64,000 bases of DNA, from the NCBI GenBank assembly GCA_016201285.1, contig JACQDE010000067.1:30124-94123 (forward strand). Direction: 5' to 3'. Positions 18,954-28,004 of this stretch are shown piece after piece (the first letter of the stretch is position 1; every line of letters begins with the position of its first letter). The translations under genes and the position numbers were made by a program. Source of the stretch: Acidobacteriota bacterium. Lineage in GTDB: Bacteria; Acidobacteriota; Terriglobia; Acidiferrales; UBA7541. The notes beneath the pieces were generated by a model. The model was not told the DNA's origin. It did not search any database and saw only the letters and a program-made list of their open reading frames with translations.

Positions 18954-19101
18954 GCGGTTGGGAACAAGTTGCAGGTTGCAGTCATCAGCCGCCAGTTGTC
19001 AGCAATCGGATGCCTGCCCTCACGGATTCTGCCAAGCTGAAAGCATCGCCGGGCGCACCATTTTGCATCGTCACAGGACTCCCCTCGTTTGCTTGAATGG
19101 A

Positions 19102-19527
19102 TTATTTCGCGGAAGGGGCGTATTTGACGAGGGTCATGCGCTGGATGCCGGCCTGGGTCTGATACTGCACGCGGTCCACCATGGTCATCAGCATGATGCC
19201 GGAAAGCTCGTCGGGCGCGGCTTGCTCGGCCACAGCGTCCAGAAACGTGTCCAAGCCGGCGGTGGGCAGCGCTTCGCCCTGATGCTCGATGGTGATCTCG
19301 ACGCGGTCAGCAAACTCCTCGACCACCACGCCGAGCGTTGCGGAATCGCCGGAAAGCAGCTTGAAGGTGCTCTGGCAGGCTTCCTGGGTGGCCCGCATCA
19401 GGGCCTGGACGGCGGCATCGTCGAGGTGGACGCGCTGCCCGAAATGCTCTGCGGCGGCGACGACGCCGGGGACAAAGCGCGCGTCCGGAGAAAAGCGGAA
19501 TTCGGCCCGGGTGAGTTCCTTAGACAT
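19102..19527 (-). CDS. RsbW-like ATP-binding (HATPase) regulatory protein
   Basis: A 141-residue protein resembling anti-sigma regulatory factors of the GHKL fold. The N-box area is 'DDAAVQALMRATQEACQSTF' (about 37-56), where a helix in these kinases carries the Asn/Glu that binds Mg-ATP. Here the usual ExxxN is replaced by ATQEACQS, so catalysis is uncertain. The G1-like 'DELSGIMLMTMVDRVQY' (about 106-122) and the strand 'VEITIEHQGEAL' follow. Its start overlaps the end of the upstream Cys-rich gene by eight bases and has GGAGAG as ribosome site. The partner sigma factor or anti-anti-sigma factor is not in view. Confidence 0.6.
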   Translation of the reverse strand: MSKELTRAEFRFSPDARFVPGVVAAAEHFGQRVHLDDAAVQALMRATQEACQSTFKLLSGDSATLGVVVEEFADRVEITIEHQGEALPTAGLDTFLDAVAEQAAPDELSGIMLMTMVDRVQYQTQAGIQRMTLVKYAPSAK

Positions 19528-19699
19528 GGCTCTCCGCTACCCGGATGTCGCACGCCTCGCGGCAGTCGGGACAGTAGTAAAGCCCGTCTTCGCAGAGCCG
19601 GACACCAAAATCTCCCTTGCACATGTAGCAATACTTGTCGCATGTGCAGGAACGCTCGGACTGGTCACACTGCATGCAGACGACTTCTTTCCCTGCCAT
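19520..19699 (-). CDS. Small cysteine-rich zinc-ribbon-like protein
   Basis: A 59-residue protein with ten cysteines, arranged CxxC-x6-CxC-x3-CxxC-x8-C-x6-CxxC-x3-C, enough for two zinc sites. There is no signal peptide, so it is likely cytoplasmic. The ATG at 19699 has a GAGGA ribosome site; a longer frame upstream adds 15 residues that lie within the predicted promoter. It is translationally coupled to the HATPase gene that follows. I recognise no named family. The pairing suggests a regulatory module, possibly redox- or metal-responsive, but that is inference. Confidence 0.7.
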   Translation of the reverse strand: MAGKEVVCMQCDQSERSCTCDKYCYMCKGDFGVRLCEDGLYYCPDCREACDIRVAESHV

Positions 19700-19715
19700 T
19701 CTGTCCTCTGCGCCA

Positions 19716-19744
19716 ACTATATTCCACGCGCCGCGCGGCGACAA
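19716..19744 (-). promoter_or_regulatory. Predicted promoter for the Cys-rich/HATPase pair
   Basis: On the minus strand TTGTCG (19744-19739) and TATAGT (19721-19716) are 17 bases apart. The -10 matches five of six consensus bases. It lies just upstream of the Cys-rich gene and diverges from the gcv promoter. Confidence 0.5.
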
Positions 19745-19790
19745 GCCGCAAGTTGGCCGCGCAAGGCCGTCCTTCGTGGCTGGCGCTTTC

Positions 19791-19819
19791 TTGACACTCC
19801 CTGGAGCGCATGTTACTTT
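19791..19819 (+). promoter_or_regulatory. Predicted promoter of the gcv operon
   Basis: A perfect TTGACA (19791-19796) is followed after exactly 17 bases by TACTTT (19814-19819). Transcription would start near 19826, leaving only about 25 bases before the GTG of gcvT. That is too short for the glycine riboswitch that often precedes gcvT, so control of this operon must work in another way. Confidence 0.6.
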
Positions 19820-19851
19820 CGCCTGCTTGCCGCAAACGCTGAGACTCTTCT

Positions 19852-20961
19852 GTGACGACTCCGGCCACGACTGAACTGCGAAAAACCGCGCTCAACGCCA
19901 CCCACCGCCGTCTCGGGGCCAAAATGGTCGATTTCGGCGGATGGGACATGCCCGTCGAATATACGGGCATCCTCGCCGAGCACCGCGCCGTGCGCACGGC
20001 CGCGGGCCTCTTCGACGTGAGCCACATGGGCGAAATCGTCGTCCATGGGCCGGGCGCCTTCGAATTGATCCAGAAAGTGACCTGCAACAATGTGGAGAAG
20101 CTCGCGGTAGGCCAGGCGCACTATTCCGGGCTGATGACCGAGCTGGGCACGTTCGTGGACGATCTGCTGGTCCACAAGATGTCCGATACGCATTTCTACC
20201 TATGCGTGAACGCCAGCAACCAGGATAAAGACTGCGCGCACATCGTGCGGCACAACACCACCGGCGCGCGGGTGGAAAACGCCAGCGACTACTACACCCA
20301 GATTGCCATCCAGGGGCCGAAGGCTCTGGGCGTCCTGCAACGCTTCACGCAAGTGCCTCTGGCATCGATCAACTACTACCACTTCACGCACGGCCTGGTG
20401 AACGGCGTCGAGTGCCTGATCGCCCGCACCGGCTATACCGGCGAGGACGGCTTCGAAATCTATTTCGCGCCCGAGCACTCCGACAAAATGTGGTTTGCCT
20501 TGCTGGCCAGCGGCGAACCCGACGGGCTGATTCCCTGCGGACTTGGCGCGCGGAATACTTTGCGGCTGGAAGCCGGGATGTGCCTCTACGGGCACGAAAT
20601 TGACGAGACAACCACGGTCTGGGAGGCAAACCTCGGCTGGATCTGCAAGATGGACAAGGGAGATTTTCTGGGCCGCGCCCCCCTGGCAAAGCAGAAGGAA
20701 GAAGGCGTGAAGCGCGTGCTGGTCGGTTTTGAGATGACCGACAAGCTGATCGCCCGGGATGGCTGCCCCGTGTTGCACGACGGGGAGAAGGTCGGGCACG
20801 TTACCAGCGGCTCGCCGGCGCCTTTCCTCGGCAAGAATATCGGCATGGCTTATGTGCCGGGGTCGCTTTGCGCGGTGGGCACGCAACTCCAGATCGGCAT
20901 TCGCAACCACCAGGCCGCGGCGCGCATCGTGCCGCTGCCTTTCTATAAGCGCCCGAAGTAA
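19852..20961 (+). CDS. gcvT: Glycine cleavage system T-protein (aminomethyltransferase)
   Basis: The 369-residue T-protein takes the aminomethyl group from the lipoyl arm of H-protein and passes it to tetrahydrofolate, releasing ammonia and 5,10-methylene-THF. Family blocks are 'MVDFGGWDMPVEY' near residue 26, 'GLFDVSHMGEI', 'RTGYTGEDGFEIYF' and 'LGARNTLRLEAGMCLYGHEID' before the C-terminal barrel. It starts with GTG right behind the predicted promoter and a weak ribosome site. It is the first gene of gcvT-H-PA-PB. Confidence 0.95.
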   Translation: MTTPATTELRKTALNATHRRLGAKMVDFGGWDMPVEYTGILAEHRAVRTAAGLFDVSHMGEIVVHGPGAFELIQKVTCNNVEKLAVGQAHYSGLMTELGTFVDDLLVHKMSDTHFYLCVNASNQDKDCAHIVRHNTTGARVENASDYYTQIAIQGPKALGVLQRFTQVPLASINYYHFTHGLVNGVECLIARTGYTGEDGFEIYFAPEHSDKMWFALLASGEPDGLIPCGLGARNTLRLEAGMCLYGHEIDETTTVWEANLGWICKMDKGDFLGRAPLAKQKEEGVKRVLVGFEMTDKLIARDGCPVLHDGEKVGHVTSGSPAPFLGKNIGMAYVPGSLCAVGTQLQIGIRNHQAAARIVPLPFYKRPK

Positions 20962-20991
20962 GCGGCCCGGGCGCACTCGCGAGGAGCAACG

Positions 20992-21390
20992 ATGTATCCG
21001 ACGGACTGTCGCTACACAAAAGAGCACGAGTGGATCAAGATGGACGGCGCGATCGGAACCATCGGTATCACAGATTACGCGCAGCATGAGCTGGGTGATG
21101 TGGTCTTCGTCGAGCTGCCCCAGGTCGGCGCGAAGATCGAAGCCGGACAGCCGTTCGGCACAGTCGAATCGGTGAAGGCCGTAAGCGAAATCTACTCGCC
21201 GGTTTCCGGTGAGGTGGCCGAAACAAATTCCGTCCTCGGCAACGAGCCGGAAAAAATCAACCAGGACCCGCACGGGGCCGCCTGGCTGGTCAAGATCAAG
21301 CTCTCGAATCTCACCGAAGTGAATTCCCTGATGGACGCCGCCGCTTACCAGGCGTACATCGCGGAGAAGCAGAAGGAAACCTCCGCCTGA
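20992..21390 (+). CDS. gcvH: Glycine cleavage system H-protein
   Basis: The 132-residue lipoyl carrier shuttles the aminomethyl group between the P- and T-proteins. It shows 'YTKEHEWIK' at 9-16, 'GITDYAQHELGDVVFVELP' and the lipoylation site Lys62 in 'ESVKAVSEI'. The ATG has GAGGAG upstream, 30 bases after gcvT. The last base of its stop codon is the first base of the gcvPA ATG. Confidence 0.96.
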   Translation: MYPTDCRYTKEHEWIKMDGAIGTIGITDYAQHELGDVVFVELPQVGAKIEAGQPFGTVESVKAVSEIYSPVSGEVAETNSVLGNEPEKINQDPHGAAWLVKIKLSNLTEVNSLMDAAAYQAYIAEKQKETSA

Positions 21391-22736
21391 TGCGTTACCT
21401 CCCGAAAAGTGATTCCGAACGGCGCGAGATGTTGCGCGCCATCGGCCTCGAATCCTTTGACCAGTTGTTTCAAGCCATTCCCGAGCAGTACCGGCTGAAG
21501 CAGACGCTCTCCGTCCCCGGGCCGCTTTCAGAGATGGAGATCATTGAGTATTTCCGCGGTCGATCGGCGGAGAACTCCCGCGGATACACATCGTTTCTTG
21601 GCGCGGGCGTCTATCACCATCACCGCTCGGTGGTGACCGACGCGCTCCTGCAGCGCGGCGAATTCCTGACATCCTACACCCCGTACCAGGCGGAGATCAG
21701 CCAGGGCACGCTGCAGGCCATCTTTGAATTTCAGACGCTAATGTGCCAGCTCACCGGCCAGGAAGTGTCCAACGCCTCGATGTACGACGGGTCAACTGCG
21801 CTGACAGAGGCAGTGCTGATGGCCGAGCGGCTTACGGCTCGCCAGCGCGTCCTCGTTGCGCGCACAGTCCACCCCGAATACCGGCAGGTGCTCGCCACCT
21901 ACGCGAAGAACACCAGGCTTCGCATCGAAGAGTTCGGCTTCACTTCGAGCGGCCAGGCGGATCTCGACGCAATTCGCAAGGCTGTGGACGACAACGTGGC
22001 GGCAGTCGTGGTGCAGTCGCCGAACTTCTTCGGCGTGTTGGAACAGTTTCCCGCGTTGGCGGAGATTGCCCACGGCTGCGGCGCATTGTGTGTCGTGGCG
22101 ATTGCCGAGGCGGTGTCACTGGGGATCGCGCGGCCGCCCGCCGAGGCGGACATCGTCGCCATGGAAGCGCAGAGCTTCGGACTGCCCCCCAGTTACGGCG
22201 GGCCTTATGCCGGCGTGATCGCAACCAAGGAGAAATTCGTCCGGCAAATGCCCGGGCGTCTCGCCGGGCAGACGACTGACAATCAGGGTCGTCGCGGTTT
22301 CGTCCTTACTCTGGCTACGCGCGAGCAGCACATCCGCCGAGAAAAGGCGACGTCGAACATTTGCACCAATCAGGCGCTGTGCGCGCTCGCCGCAACGATT
22401 CATCTTTGCCTTCTCGGCAAGCGGGGTTTGCGCGAGCAGGCCGGACAAAATGTCGCCAAAGCGCAATTCGCGCTGGCGCAGATGGAAACGATTCCCGGTG
22501 TGCGGCGCGCATTCACCGGTCCAGTGTTCAACGAATTTGTGATGGAATTCCCGCGCTCGGTGAAGATGATCAACGCCGAGCTGCTGAAGAGCAAGATGAT
22601 CGGGCCGATGGCCCTGGGCCGATTCTACCCGGAACTGACCAAGCGCGGGTTGGTGTGCGTGACGGAGACAACTACGCGCGAGGAAATCAGCCGGTTGGTG
22701 GATGGAATTGACCGGGCGCTGAAGATTCCTGTTTGA
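21390..22736 (+). CDS. gcvPA: Glycine dehydrogenase (decarboxylating) subunit 1
   Basis: The 448-residue alpha subunit of the split P-protein. Blocks such as '[19 protein letters not shown]', '[24 protein letters not shown]' (shown here in part), '[11 protein letters not shown]' and the C-terminal '[14 protein letters not shown]' are typical of GcvPA, the half without the PLP lysine. With the beta subunit it decarboxylates glycine and loads the lipoyl arm. It overlaps gcvH by one base and gcvPB follows closely. Confidence 0.95.
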   Translation: MRYLPKSDSERREMLRAIGLESFDQLFQAIPEQYRLKQTLSVPGPLSEMEIIEYFRGRSAENSRGYTSFLGAGVYHHHRSVVTDALLQRGEFLTSYTPYQAEISQGTLQAIFEFQTLMCQLTGQEVSNASMYDGSTALTEAVLMAERLTARQRVLVARTVHPEYRQVLATYAKNTRLRIEEFGFTSSGQADLDAIRKAVDDNVAAVVVQSPNFFGVLEQFPALAEIAHGCGALCVVAIAEAVSLGIARPPAEADIVAMEAQSFGLPPSYGGPYAGVIATKEKFVRQMPGRLAGQTTDNQGRRGFVLTLATREQHIRREKATSNICTNQALCALAATIHLCLLGKRGLREQAGQNVAKAQFALAQMETIPGVRRAFTGPVFNEFVMEFPRSVKMINAELLKSKMIGPMALGRFYPELTKRGLVCVTETTTREEISRLVDGIDRALKIPV

Positions 22737-22759
22737 AAGTTCGAAGGTTGAGACCCAGG

Positions 22760-24247
22760 ATGAGCGAGAACATCGCAAAAGCCGGACGGCACGTTAATCA
22801 GAGTGAAGGGCTGATTTTCGAAAAATCGTCGCCGGGCAAGCGCGGCATGGAACTGCCGCCGCTTGATGTGCCCGCCGTGGATGCGGCGAAGGCGCTCGGC
22901 GCGGAGTACGTGCGCGAGGGCGTCGAAGGCTTTCCGGAAGTCAGCGAAATCGAAGTCGTGCGCCACTTCACGCGCATTTCGACGTGGAACTACGCGATCG
23001 ATTACGGTATGTACCCGCTGGGCTCCTGCACGATGAAGTATAACCCGCGGGTGAACGAATTCGTCGCGCGTCTGGAAGGAATCGCCACCGAACATCCCTA
23101 TCAGCCCGTAGAACTGTCGCAGGGCTGCCTGCGCGTCCTGAAGACACTGGAGAACATCCTGGCGGAAGTGACGGGCATGGACGCGGTGACGCTTCAGCCC
23201 GCGGCAGGAGCACAAGGAGAGCTGACCGGCCTGCTGCTGATCCGCGCCTATCTCGAAAGCAAGGGCAATCCGCGAAAGAAAGTGCTGATCCCAGATTCCG
23301 CGCACGGTACCAATCCGGCCACCGCGGTGATCGCCGGTTACGCCGTGGAAAACATCAAGTCGGACGCGAACGGCGAAATTGACGCGGCGCGGCTGGTCGA
23401 GACCGTGAATGAAGATGTGGCCGCGCTGATGGTCACCAACCCGAACACTCTGGGCATCTTCGAACAGAACATCAGCGAGATTGCGGAAATCCTGCACGCC
23501 AGGGGCGCGCTGCTCTATATGGACGGCGCGAACATGAACGCGCTGGCGGGCATCGCTCGGCCCGGCGATTTTGGCGTGGACGTGATGCACTTGAACCTGC
23601 ACAAGACGTTTTCGACGCCGCACGGCGGCGGCGGGCCGGGCGCCGGGCCAGTGGCGGTGAAGAAGATTCTCGAGCCGTTCCTGCCGACACCAGTTGTGGT
23701 GGAAAAAGACGGCAAATTCGCGCTCGACCACAACCGGCCGAAGACCATCGGGCGCGTGAAAGCATTTTACGGGAATTTCGGCGTGCTCGTCCGCGCGCTC
23801 GCCTATGCGTTGGCCTACGGCCCGGGAATGCGCCAAGCGTCGGAAGACGCGGTGCTGAATGCGAACTACATCCGCAAAGCACTGGAAGATGTGTACGAGC
23901 TGCCCTACAAGCTGCCCTGCATGCACGAGGTCGTTTTCAGCGACGCGCGGCAAAAGAAAAACGGCGTGAATACGATGGACATCGCCAAACGGCTCATCGA
24001 CTACGGCTTTCACCCGTACACCACCGCGTTCCCTCTCATTGTCCCCGGCGCGCTGATGATTGAGCCTACCGAATCCGAGTGCAAGGAAGAGTGCGACCAG
24101 TTCATTGACGCCATGCGCTCGATCGCCGAGGAAGCGGCGACGAATCCAGAGTTGGTGAAGACGGCGCCGCACACCACGCGCGTCGGACGCCTCGATGAAG
24201 TCACCGCCGCGCGCAAGCCCATCCTGCGGTGGAAACCTGGGCAATAG
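22760..24247 (+). CDS. gcvPB: Glycine dehydrogenase (decarboxylating) subunit 2
   Basis: The 495-residue beta subunit holds the cofactor: PLP binds Lys282 in '[16 protein letters not shown]'. Upstream are '[16 protein letters not shown]' and '[15 protein letters not shown]'. I took the ATG at 22760 (MSENIAK) since the conserved part begins soon after; a TTG at 22733 would overlap gcvPA by four bases and is the alternative. The L-protein (lipoamide dehydrogenase) is not in this operon and must be shared from elsewhere. Confidence 0.95.
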   Translation: MSENIAKAGRHVNQSEGLIFEKSSPGKRGMELPPLDVPAVDAAKALGAEYVREGVEGFPEVSEIEVVRHFTRISTWNYAIDYGMYPLGSCTMKYNPRVNEFVARLEGIATEHPYQPVELSQGCLRVLKTLENILAEVTGMDAVTLQPAAGAQGELTGLLLIRAYLESKGNPRKKVLIPDSAHGTNPATAVIAGYAVENIKSDANGEIDAARLVETVNEDVAALMVTNPNTLGIFEQNISEIAEILHARGALLYMDGANMNALAGIARPGDFGVDVMHLNLHKTFSTPHGGGGPGAGPVAVKKILEPFLPTPVVVEKDGKFALDHNRPKTIGRVKAFYGNFGVLVRALAYALAYGPGMRQASEDAVLNANYIRKALEDVYELPYKLPCMHEVVFSDARQKKNGVNTMDIAKRLIDYGFHPYTTAFPLIVPGALMIEPTESECKEECDQFIDAMRSIAEEAATNPELVKTAPHTTRVGRLDEVTAARKPILRWKPGQ

Positions 24248-24291
24248 GTTGAGGTTGTAGGCTGTAGAAGAACTGGGAGTGGAATTGCTGT

Positions 24292-24316
24292 GGGCGGCCA
24301 AACGGCCGCCCGTTTT
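24292..24316 (+). terminator. Rho-independent terminator of the gcv operon
   Basis: A perfect 8-bp stem GGGCGGCC/GGCCGCCC (24292-24299 and 24304-24311) with the loop AAAC is followed by GTTTTCGTT. It lies 45 bases after the gcvPB stop and also faces the end of the M48 gene, which ends 41 bases further on. Confidence 0.75.
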
Positions 24317-24356
24317 CGTTCGGACTGTGTTCGCAGAGGTAGCCCCCTGCGAGAAT

Positions 24357-25784
24357 CTACCGCGGGAAGCGGACGGAACTGAGCATGTTCTGAAAAGCCT
24401 GGTCGTAGTCGTCGTAGTCGCGCTCGGGAGCGACGCTAACGAAATAGACCAACCCGTCGGGGCGCAACACGGTGACGAGCCACAAGTATTCCTTGCCGCC
24501 GGCCGTTGAGTCATTCGTCAGGTAAGTCGAAAGGGCGCGCTCGCCGCCGATGCGCACGCGCTCGTGCCGCCGGGAGATGCGCATGGCGGGGTTCGAGTGG
24601 CGCAGGTCGTCAATCAATTGATCGGTGGCATCCTCGAGCGTCACCTGGCTATAGCGGTTGGCGTGCGGCTCGAAAATGTTGACGATGACGCCGTAGGCCA
24701 GCGCGGCATTGCCGTGCCCGTCGTCCACGAGGCCGCCTTCGGGTGCGAACGTTACCGCGCCTTCCTGCCCGTAGGCTTTCCAATTATCCGGGTAGGACAT
24801 GCGCAGCAGGCCATTCTGGTAGCTCTGGTAACGGTTCGAAGGCAAATCGGGCCGTCCGGCGCGGCCCGGGCCGCGCTCCTCGCGGCGCGCAGGGGTGCTT
24901 CCCTTCCCTATCGTCGGCAAGCTCAACACGTTGCCCCGGACGGCGCGGAACTCCGGTGAATTGGTTTTGTAATTGGGAGGCGCGCCGCCAAGTTTTTCGA
25001 TTTCGTTGTTGACACCGGCGATGCGGTTCTCCGGGCTGGGATGGCTGCTGAACCAGTCCGGCATGTGCCCGCCCCGCCCCTGCGCTTCGAGCTTCTCAAA
25101 AAACTGCGGGATTCCGCGCGGGTCGTACCCGGCGTCATAGAGGATCTGCGCGCCCAACAAGTCGGCCTGGCGCTCAGCGTCGCGGGAGTATTTCAGCAGA
25201 ATCGAGTTTGCTGCGAACCCGGCGCCAACCTGGGTGAGAACCGCGCCGATCGAATTGCTGCCCAACACACCGCCGAGGATGGCCAGTGGCACCTGCGCGG
25301 CGTAGGCCTTCGAAGCCTGGTTCGTTCCATGGCGCAACGCGGCGTGCGAAATCTCGTGCGCCATCACGCCGGCAAGCTGCGTTTCGTTGTCCGCGTTCTC
25401 GATGACTCCGCGATTGACGTACACATAGCCGCCGGGCAGGCAGAAGGCGTTGATGGCTCGATCGTTGACGAGTTTGAACTGGTAGGGATAGCGCTCGCCG
25501 GGAGCTTTCGCTGTCAAACGCCGGCCAAGCGTGTTTAGGTAGCTCTCGATGCGCGAATCGTTGACGATGGGAAGCTGGCGCTCGGCGTCCTGCGACACCT
25601 GACGGCCGATTTCTACGTCCTGCGCTGGAGAGAACAGGTTCCAGCCGGGCTTGAAGCGCGTGCGCTCGGCCTGCGCCACCGGCGCCCAGGCAAGCGTCAT
25701 TGCCAGGACCAAGGCAACCGCCTGCTGCACGCTGCGGCGCGCCACAGTGGGCGCCGCGTCCCCGCATGCACGTCCGCTGCTCAT
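24357..25784 (-). CDS. Secreted/periplasmic M48 family zinc metalloprotease
   Basis: The 475-residue protein has a signal peptide (hydrophobic core AVALVLAMTLAWAPVAQA, about 22-39) and an M48 peptidase domain with HEISH at 143-147 and 'RDAERQADLLGAQILYDAGYDP' carrying the third ligand. The layout is that of BepA/LoiP-type proteases, which act on outer-membrane protein folding in the periplasm. The C-terminal 170 residues form a separate domain with an 'MSYPDNWKAYG' start, common in acidobacterial homologues and of unknown role. The ATG has GGGAGG in front. Downstream lies the gcv terminator in the opposite direction. Confidence 0.87.
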   Translation of the reverse strand: MSSGRACGDAAPTVARRSVQQAVALVLAMTLAWAPVAQAERTRFKPGWNLFSPAQDVEIGRQVSQDAERQLPIVNDSRIESYLNTLGRRLTAKAPGERYPYQFKLVNDRAINAFCLPGGYVYVNRGVIENADNETQLAGVMAHEISHAALRHGTNQASKAYAAQVPLAILGGVLGSNSIGAVLTQVGAGFAANSILLKYSRDAERQADLLGAQILYDAGYDPRGIPQFFEKLEAQGRGGHMPDWFSSHPSPENRIAGVNNEIEKLGGAPPNYKTNSPEFRAVRGNVLSLPTIGKGSTPARREERGPGRAGRPDLPSNRYQSYQNGLLRMSYPDNWKAYGQEGAVTFAPEGGLVDDGHGNAALAYGVIVNIFEPHANRYSQVTLEDATDQLIDDLRHSNPAMRISRRHERVRIGGERALSTYLTNDSTAGGKEYLWLVTVLRPDGLVYFVSVAPERDYDDYDQAFQNMLSSVRFPR

Positions 25785-25941
25785 CGTCGCCTCCCTGCGT
25801 CGAACTCACCTTCATGCACGCAAGCAAACTGGCTGGGCTCCCGGTTCACCTCGTTAGATGGTTGCAGCGGCACAAGGGTTCGCTCGCGCTTTACACTCAG
25901 CATTTTCATCAGCGGGAATTATCGCACAGGAGGAAGGCAGG

Positions 25942-25975
25942 GGCGTGCCGCCCCGAAACTTTGGAACGGCACGCC
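25942..25975. repeat. Palindrome between the AAA+ and M48 genes
   Basis: GGCGTGCCG (25942-25950) and CGGCACGCC (25967-25975) form a perfect 9-bp stem with a 16-base loop. It lies 12 bases after the AAA+ gene stop. It may act as a terminator without a T-run, or be a dispersed palindrome of a different type from the GTAG copies. Confidence 0.45.
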
Positions 25976-25987
25976 TCCTAGCCAGGA

Positions 25988-27211
25988 CTATCGTTCGGGG
26001 TCGTGACGACGGCGGCTGGCCGCAACCGGCGCGGGAGCCGGTGGCGCCGGCGCAGCAACTGGAGACTGCGTCTCGCGGGCGTTGGCTTGCGCCGGGATCT
26101 CTATGGCGCGCCCGCCCCACGTGGAGACGGCCTGGGCTGCAAAGAGCGCGGCTGGAGGCGCCATCGTCACCAGCGTGCTCTCGCCCGTGCGCGCGAACGA
26201 AAGCTGCTGGGTGGCGGCGTCCCAGTCAATCGACAGGACGTCTCCAATCAAGATCTGCCCGGTGGAGAGCAGGTTGGCAAGCGGATAGACAACGTGCCGC
26301 TCGATCGCACGCTTCAAGTGGCGCGCGCCGTACTTGATGTCGGTGCCCTCCCGGAGCAGGAAGTCGCGCGCCGCCCGCGTGAGACGGAACACGAACTGGC
26401 CATGGGCGGTATCGAGCACGCGTCTCTGCACCAGATCCAGCTCGATATCGAGCACCTGCTCGAGCTGCGCCGGACGCAACGGGTGGAACACAACCACCTT
26501 GTCAATGCGGTTCATGAACTCCGGCGAAAACTTGCGCTTCGCCGCTTCCGTGGCGGTGCGCTCCACCTTGGTGTCCATTTTGTCCGACGGCTTGTCGGAT
26601 GGCTGGACGAAGCCCAGGCCGCCGGACATGAGCGTGCTGATGTCGGCGCCGCCGAGGTTGGAGGTCATGAAAATGAGCGTTTGCGAGAGGTCCACGCGGC
26701 GGTTGTCGCCGAGCGTCAGTGTCGCCTTGTCGAGAATACCAAGCAGCAATTGCCACAGCGCGTCGGAGGCCTTCTCGATCTCGTCGAAGAGCAGCAAGCT
26801 CAGCTTCACGGTGTCGGTGTGGTACTGCGCGAGCGCCTCCTGGGTAATCAGCGGGTGCGTCTCGCGGTGGCCGAGGTAGCCCGGCGGCGAGCCGATCAGC
26901 TTGGCAATCTCGTGGGAGTGCTGGAATTCGGCACAGTCCACCTTGATGACCGCGTGCGGATCGCCGAAAAGGATCTCGCCCATCGCTTCGACGATGCGCG
27001 TCTTGCCGGAACCGGTGGGCCCCAGGAAGAGCAGGTTACTCACGGGACGACCGGGCGAGTGCAGGCCGGCGCGGAAAACCTGGTAGATGTCCACGAGCGC
27101 GCCGATAGCCTCGTCCTGGCCGACGATCTTTTTGCGCAGGGCCGCTTCGAACTCGCGCGATTCTCCGCTGCGCCGGTTGGGATCCAGATGCTGCATGTGC
27201 GCCGCGCTCAT
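25988..27211 (-). CDS. ClpB/ClpA-like single-ring AAA+ ATPase
   Basis: A 407-residue protein built from one AAA+ module like the second ring of ClpB/ClpA. It has Walker A 'GPTGSGKT' (about 68-75), the pore-loop-like 'GSPPGYLGH', Walker B 'LLLFDEIEKA', sensor 1 'IFMTSNLGG', then the small C-terminal domain with the sensor 2 region 'YGARHLKRAIERHVVYPLANLL'. The N-domain, first ring and middle coil of ClpB are missing, and I see no ClpP-binding IGF/L loop. The last 60 residues are Ala/Pro-rich. It follows a 144-residue unknown gene by 16 bases and may form a remodelling machine with it. Confidence 0.82.
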   Translation of the reverse strand: MSAAHMQHLDPNRRSGESREFEAALRKKIVGQDEAIGALVDIYQVFRAGLHSPGRPVSNLLFLGPTGSGKTRIVEAMGEILFGDPHAVIKVDCAEFQHSHEIAKLIGSPPGYLGHRETHPLITQEALAQYHTDTVKLSLLLFDEIEKASDALWQLLLGILDKATLTLGDNRRVDLSQTLIFMTSNLGGADISTLMSGGLGFVQPSDKPSDKMDTKVERTATEAAKRKFSPEFMNRIDKVVVFHPLRPAQLEQVLDIELDLVQRRVLDTAHGQFVFRLTRAARDFLLREGTDIKYGARHLKRAIERHVVYPLANLLSTGQILIGDVLSIDWDAATQQLSFARTGESTLVTMAPPAALFAAQAVSTWGGRAIEIPAQANARETQSPVAAPAPPAPAPVAASRRRHDPER

Positions 27212-27227
27212 GGTTCTACCCTCCCTC

Positions 27228-27662
27228 CTATCGGAAACTGCGAGCGGCCGCGCCTTCCGGGCGCGCCGTCTGCTCGAACTGGCTCAATTTGACGTCCACG
27301 GTGGAACGGAGCAGCCGGAGCTGAGTGATCAGGTCCCGGGCGGCTTCCGGCGTCTCGCCCCACTGCAACAAGGTCGGGTACAGGTCGGCCAGATCGAGGT
27401 TTACAGTGCGAAGAGAGCGAACCAGCTTCTGGACGAATTCGGACTGGGGCTGGTAGAGTTCCTCGCGGCTCTCCACCATTTCCCGAAGTTGCGACCAGTC
27501 CACGTCCAGCATGGGATAAGTACGCGAAACCTGGCGAACGACTTCGTCGGTGATGCGCGGCCGCTCGCCGAGCCGGGCGAGATGAAGTTGCTTCACCTTG
27601 CCCCGCCGGCGCACGTTGTGCACCAGATACCAGGCATTGCCTCTGCGGCGGACAAACGCCAT
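27228..27662 (-). CDS. Hypothetical protein paired with the AAA+ ATPase
   Basis: A 144-residue soluble protein that I do not recognise. It begins with a basic beta-rich segment 'MAFVRRRGNAWYLVHNVRRR' and is then helical and charged, without Cys, signal peptide or membrane segment. The ATG at 27662 has GGAGG eight bases upstream, which decides it over an in-frame start at 27695. It is the first gene of a two-gene unit with the AAA+ ATPase, so an adaptor or substrate role is possible, but only position suggests this. Confidence 0.65.
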   Translation of the reverse strand: MAFVRRRGNAWYLVHNVRRRGKVKQLHLARLGERPRITDEVVRQVSRTYPMLDVDWSQLREMVESREELYQPQSEFVQKLVRSLRTVNLDLADLYPTLLQWGETPEAARDLITQLRLLRSTVDVKLSQFEQTARPEGAAARSFR

Positions 27663-28004
27663 ACCGACAGCCTCCGCGCTCTCCGGCCCGGGCAATCCCG
27701 GGTCGTAGTGTAAGCGCCTTCCACTACCTCTATTCAGATTGGATGCAGCGCGCCCGGCGGAGTTGCCAAAGTTCCGCGACCCGTGCCGGCACTTCGCATC
27801 TACCTGCTTTCATCGGCAACATCATCTGAACCATGAGTCACGCACCACTTGGTTAGATGCTTTTTATCTTCCGCCAGTGGCCAGTGTGGTGGAGGAGTAG
27901 TGGAATCACAATCCCTCGCCGGTACAGGGTGAGCGTACGAGCGGGCTAGGCAGCCGGCTTGTACGAATGGGCTAGTACCTTTAGGCTGTTCCCGGGAGGC
28001 TTTC
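27663..28004. other. 342-base divergent gap
   Basis: The gap lies between divergent genes and should hold both promoters, but I could not define convincing boxes. A direct repeat of GTACGANNGGGCTAG occurs at 27935-27949 and 27961-27975, 26 bases apart, upstream of the alkyltransferase-like gene. GGGAGG at 27994-27999 is the ribosome site of that gene. Nothing coding is seen. Confidence 0.4.

Noticed and set aside
19820..19851. Glycine riboswitch before gcvT
   Set aside because: The predicted transcript start leaves about 25 bases of leader; no room for the aptamer and no conserved core is visible.
22625..24514. Long minus-strand open frame opposite gcvPA/gcvPB
   Set aside because: It mirrors clear GcvPB text on the plus strand. 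Its translation is His/Arg/Gln-rich without motifs, as expected for the antisense of a high-GC gene.
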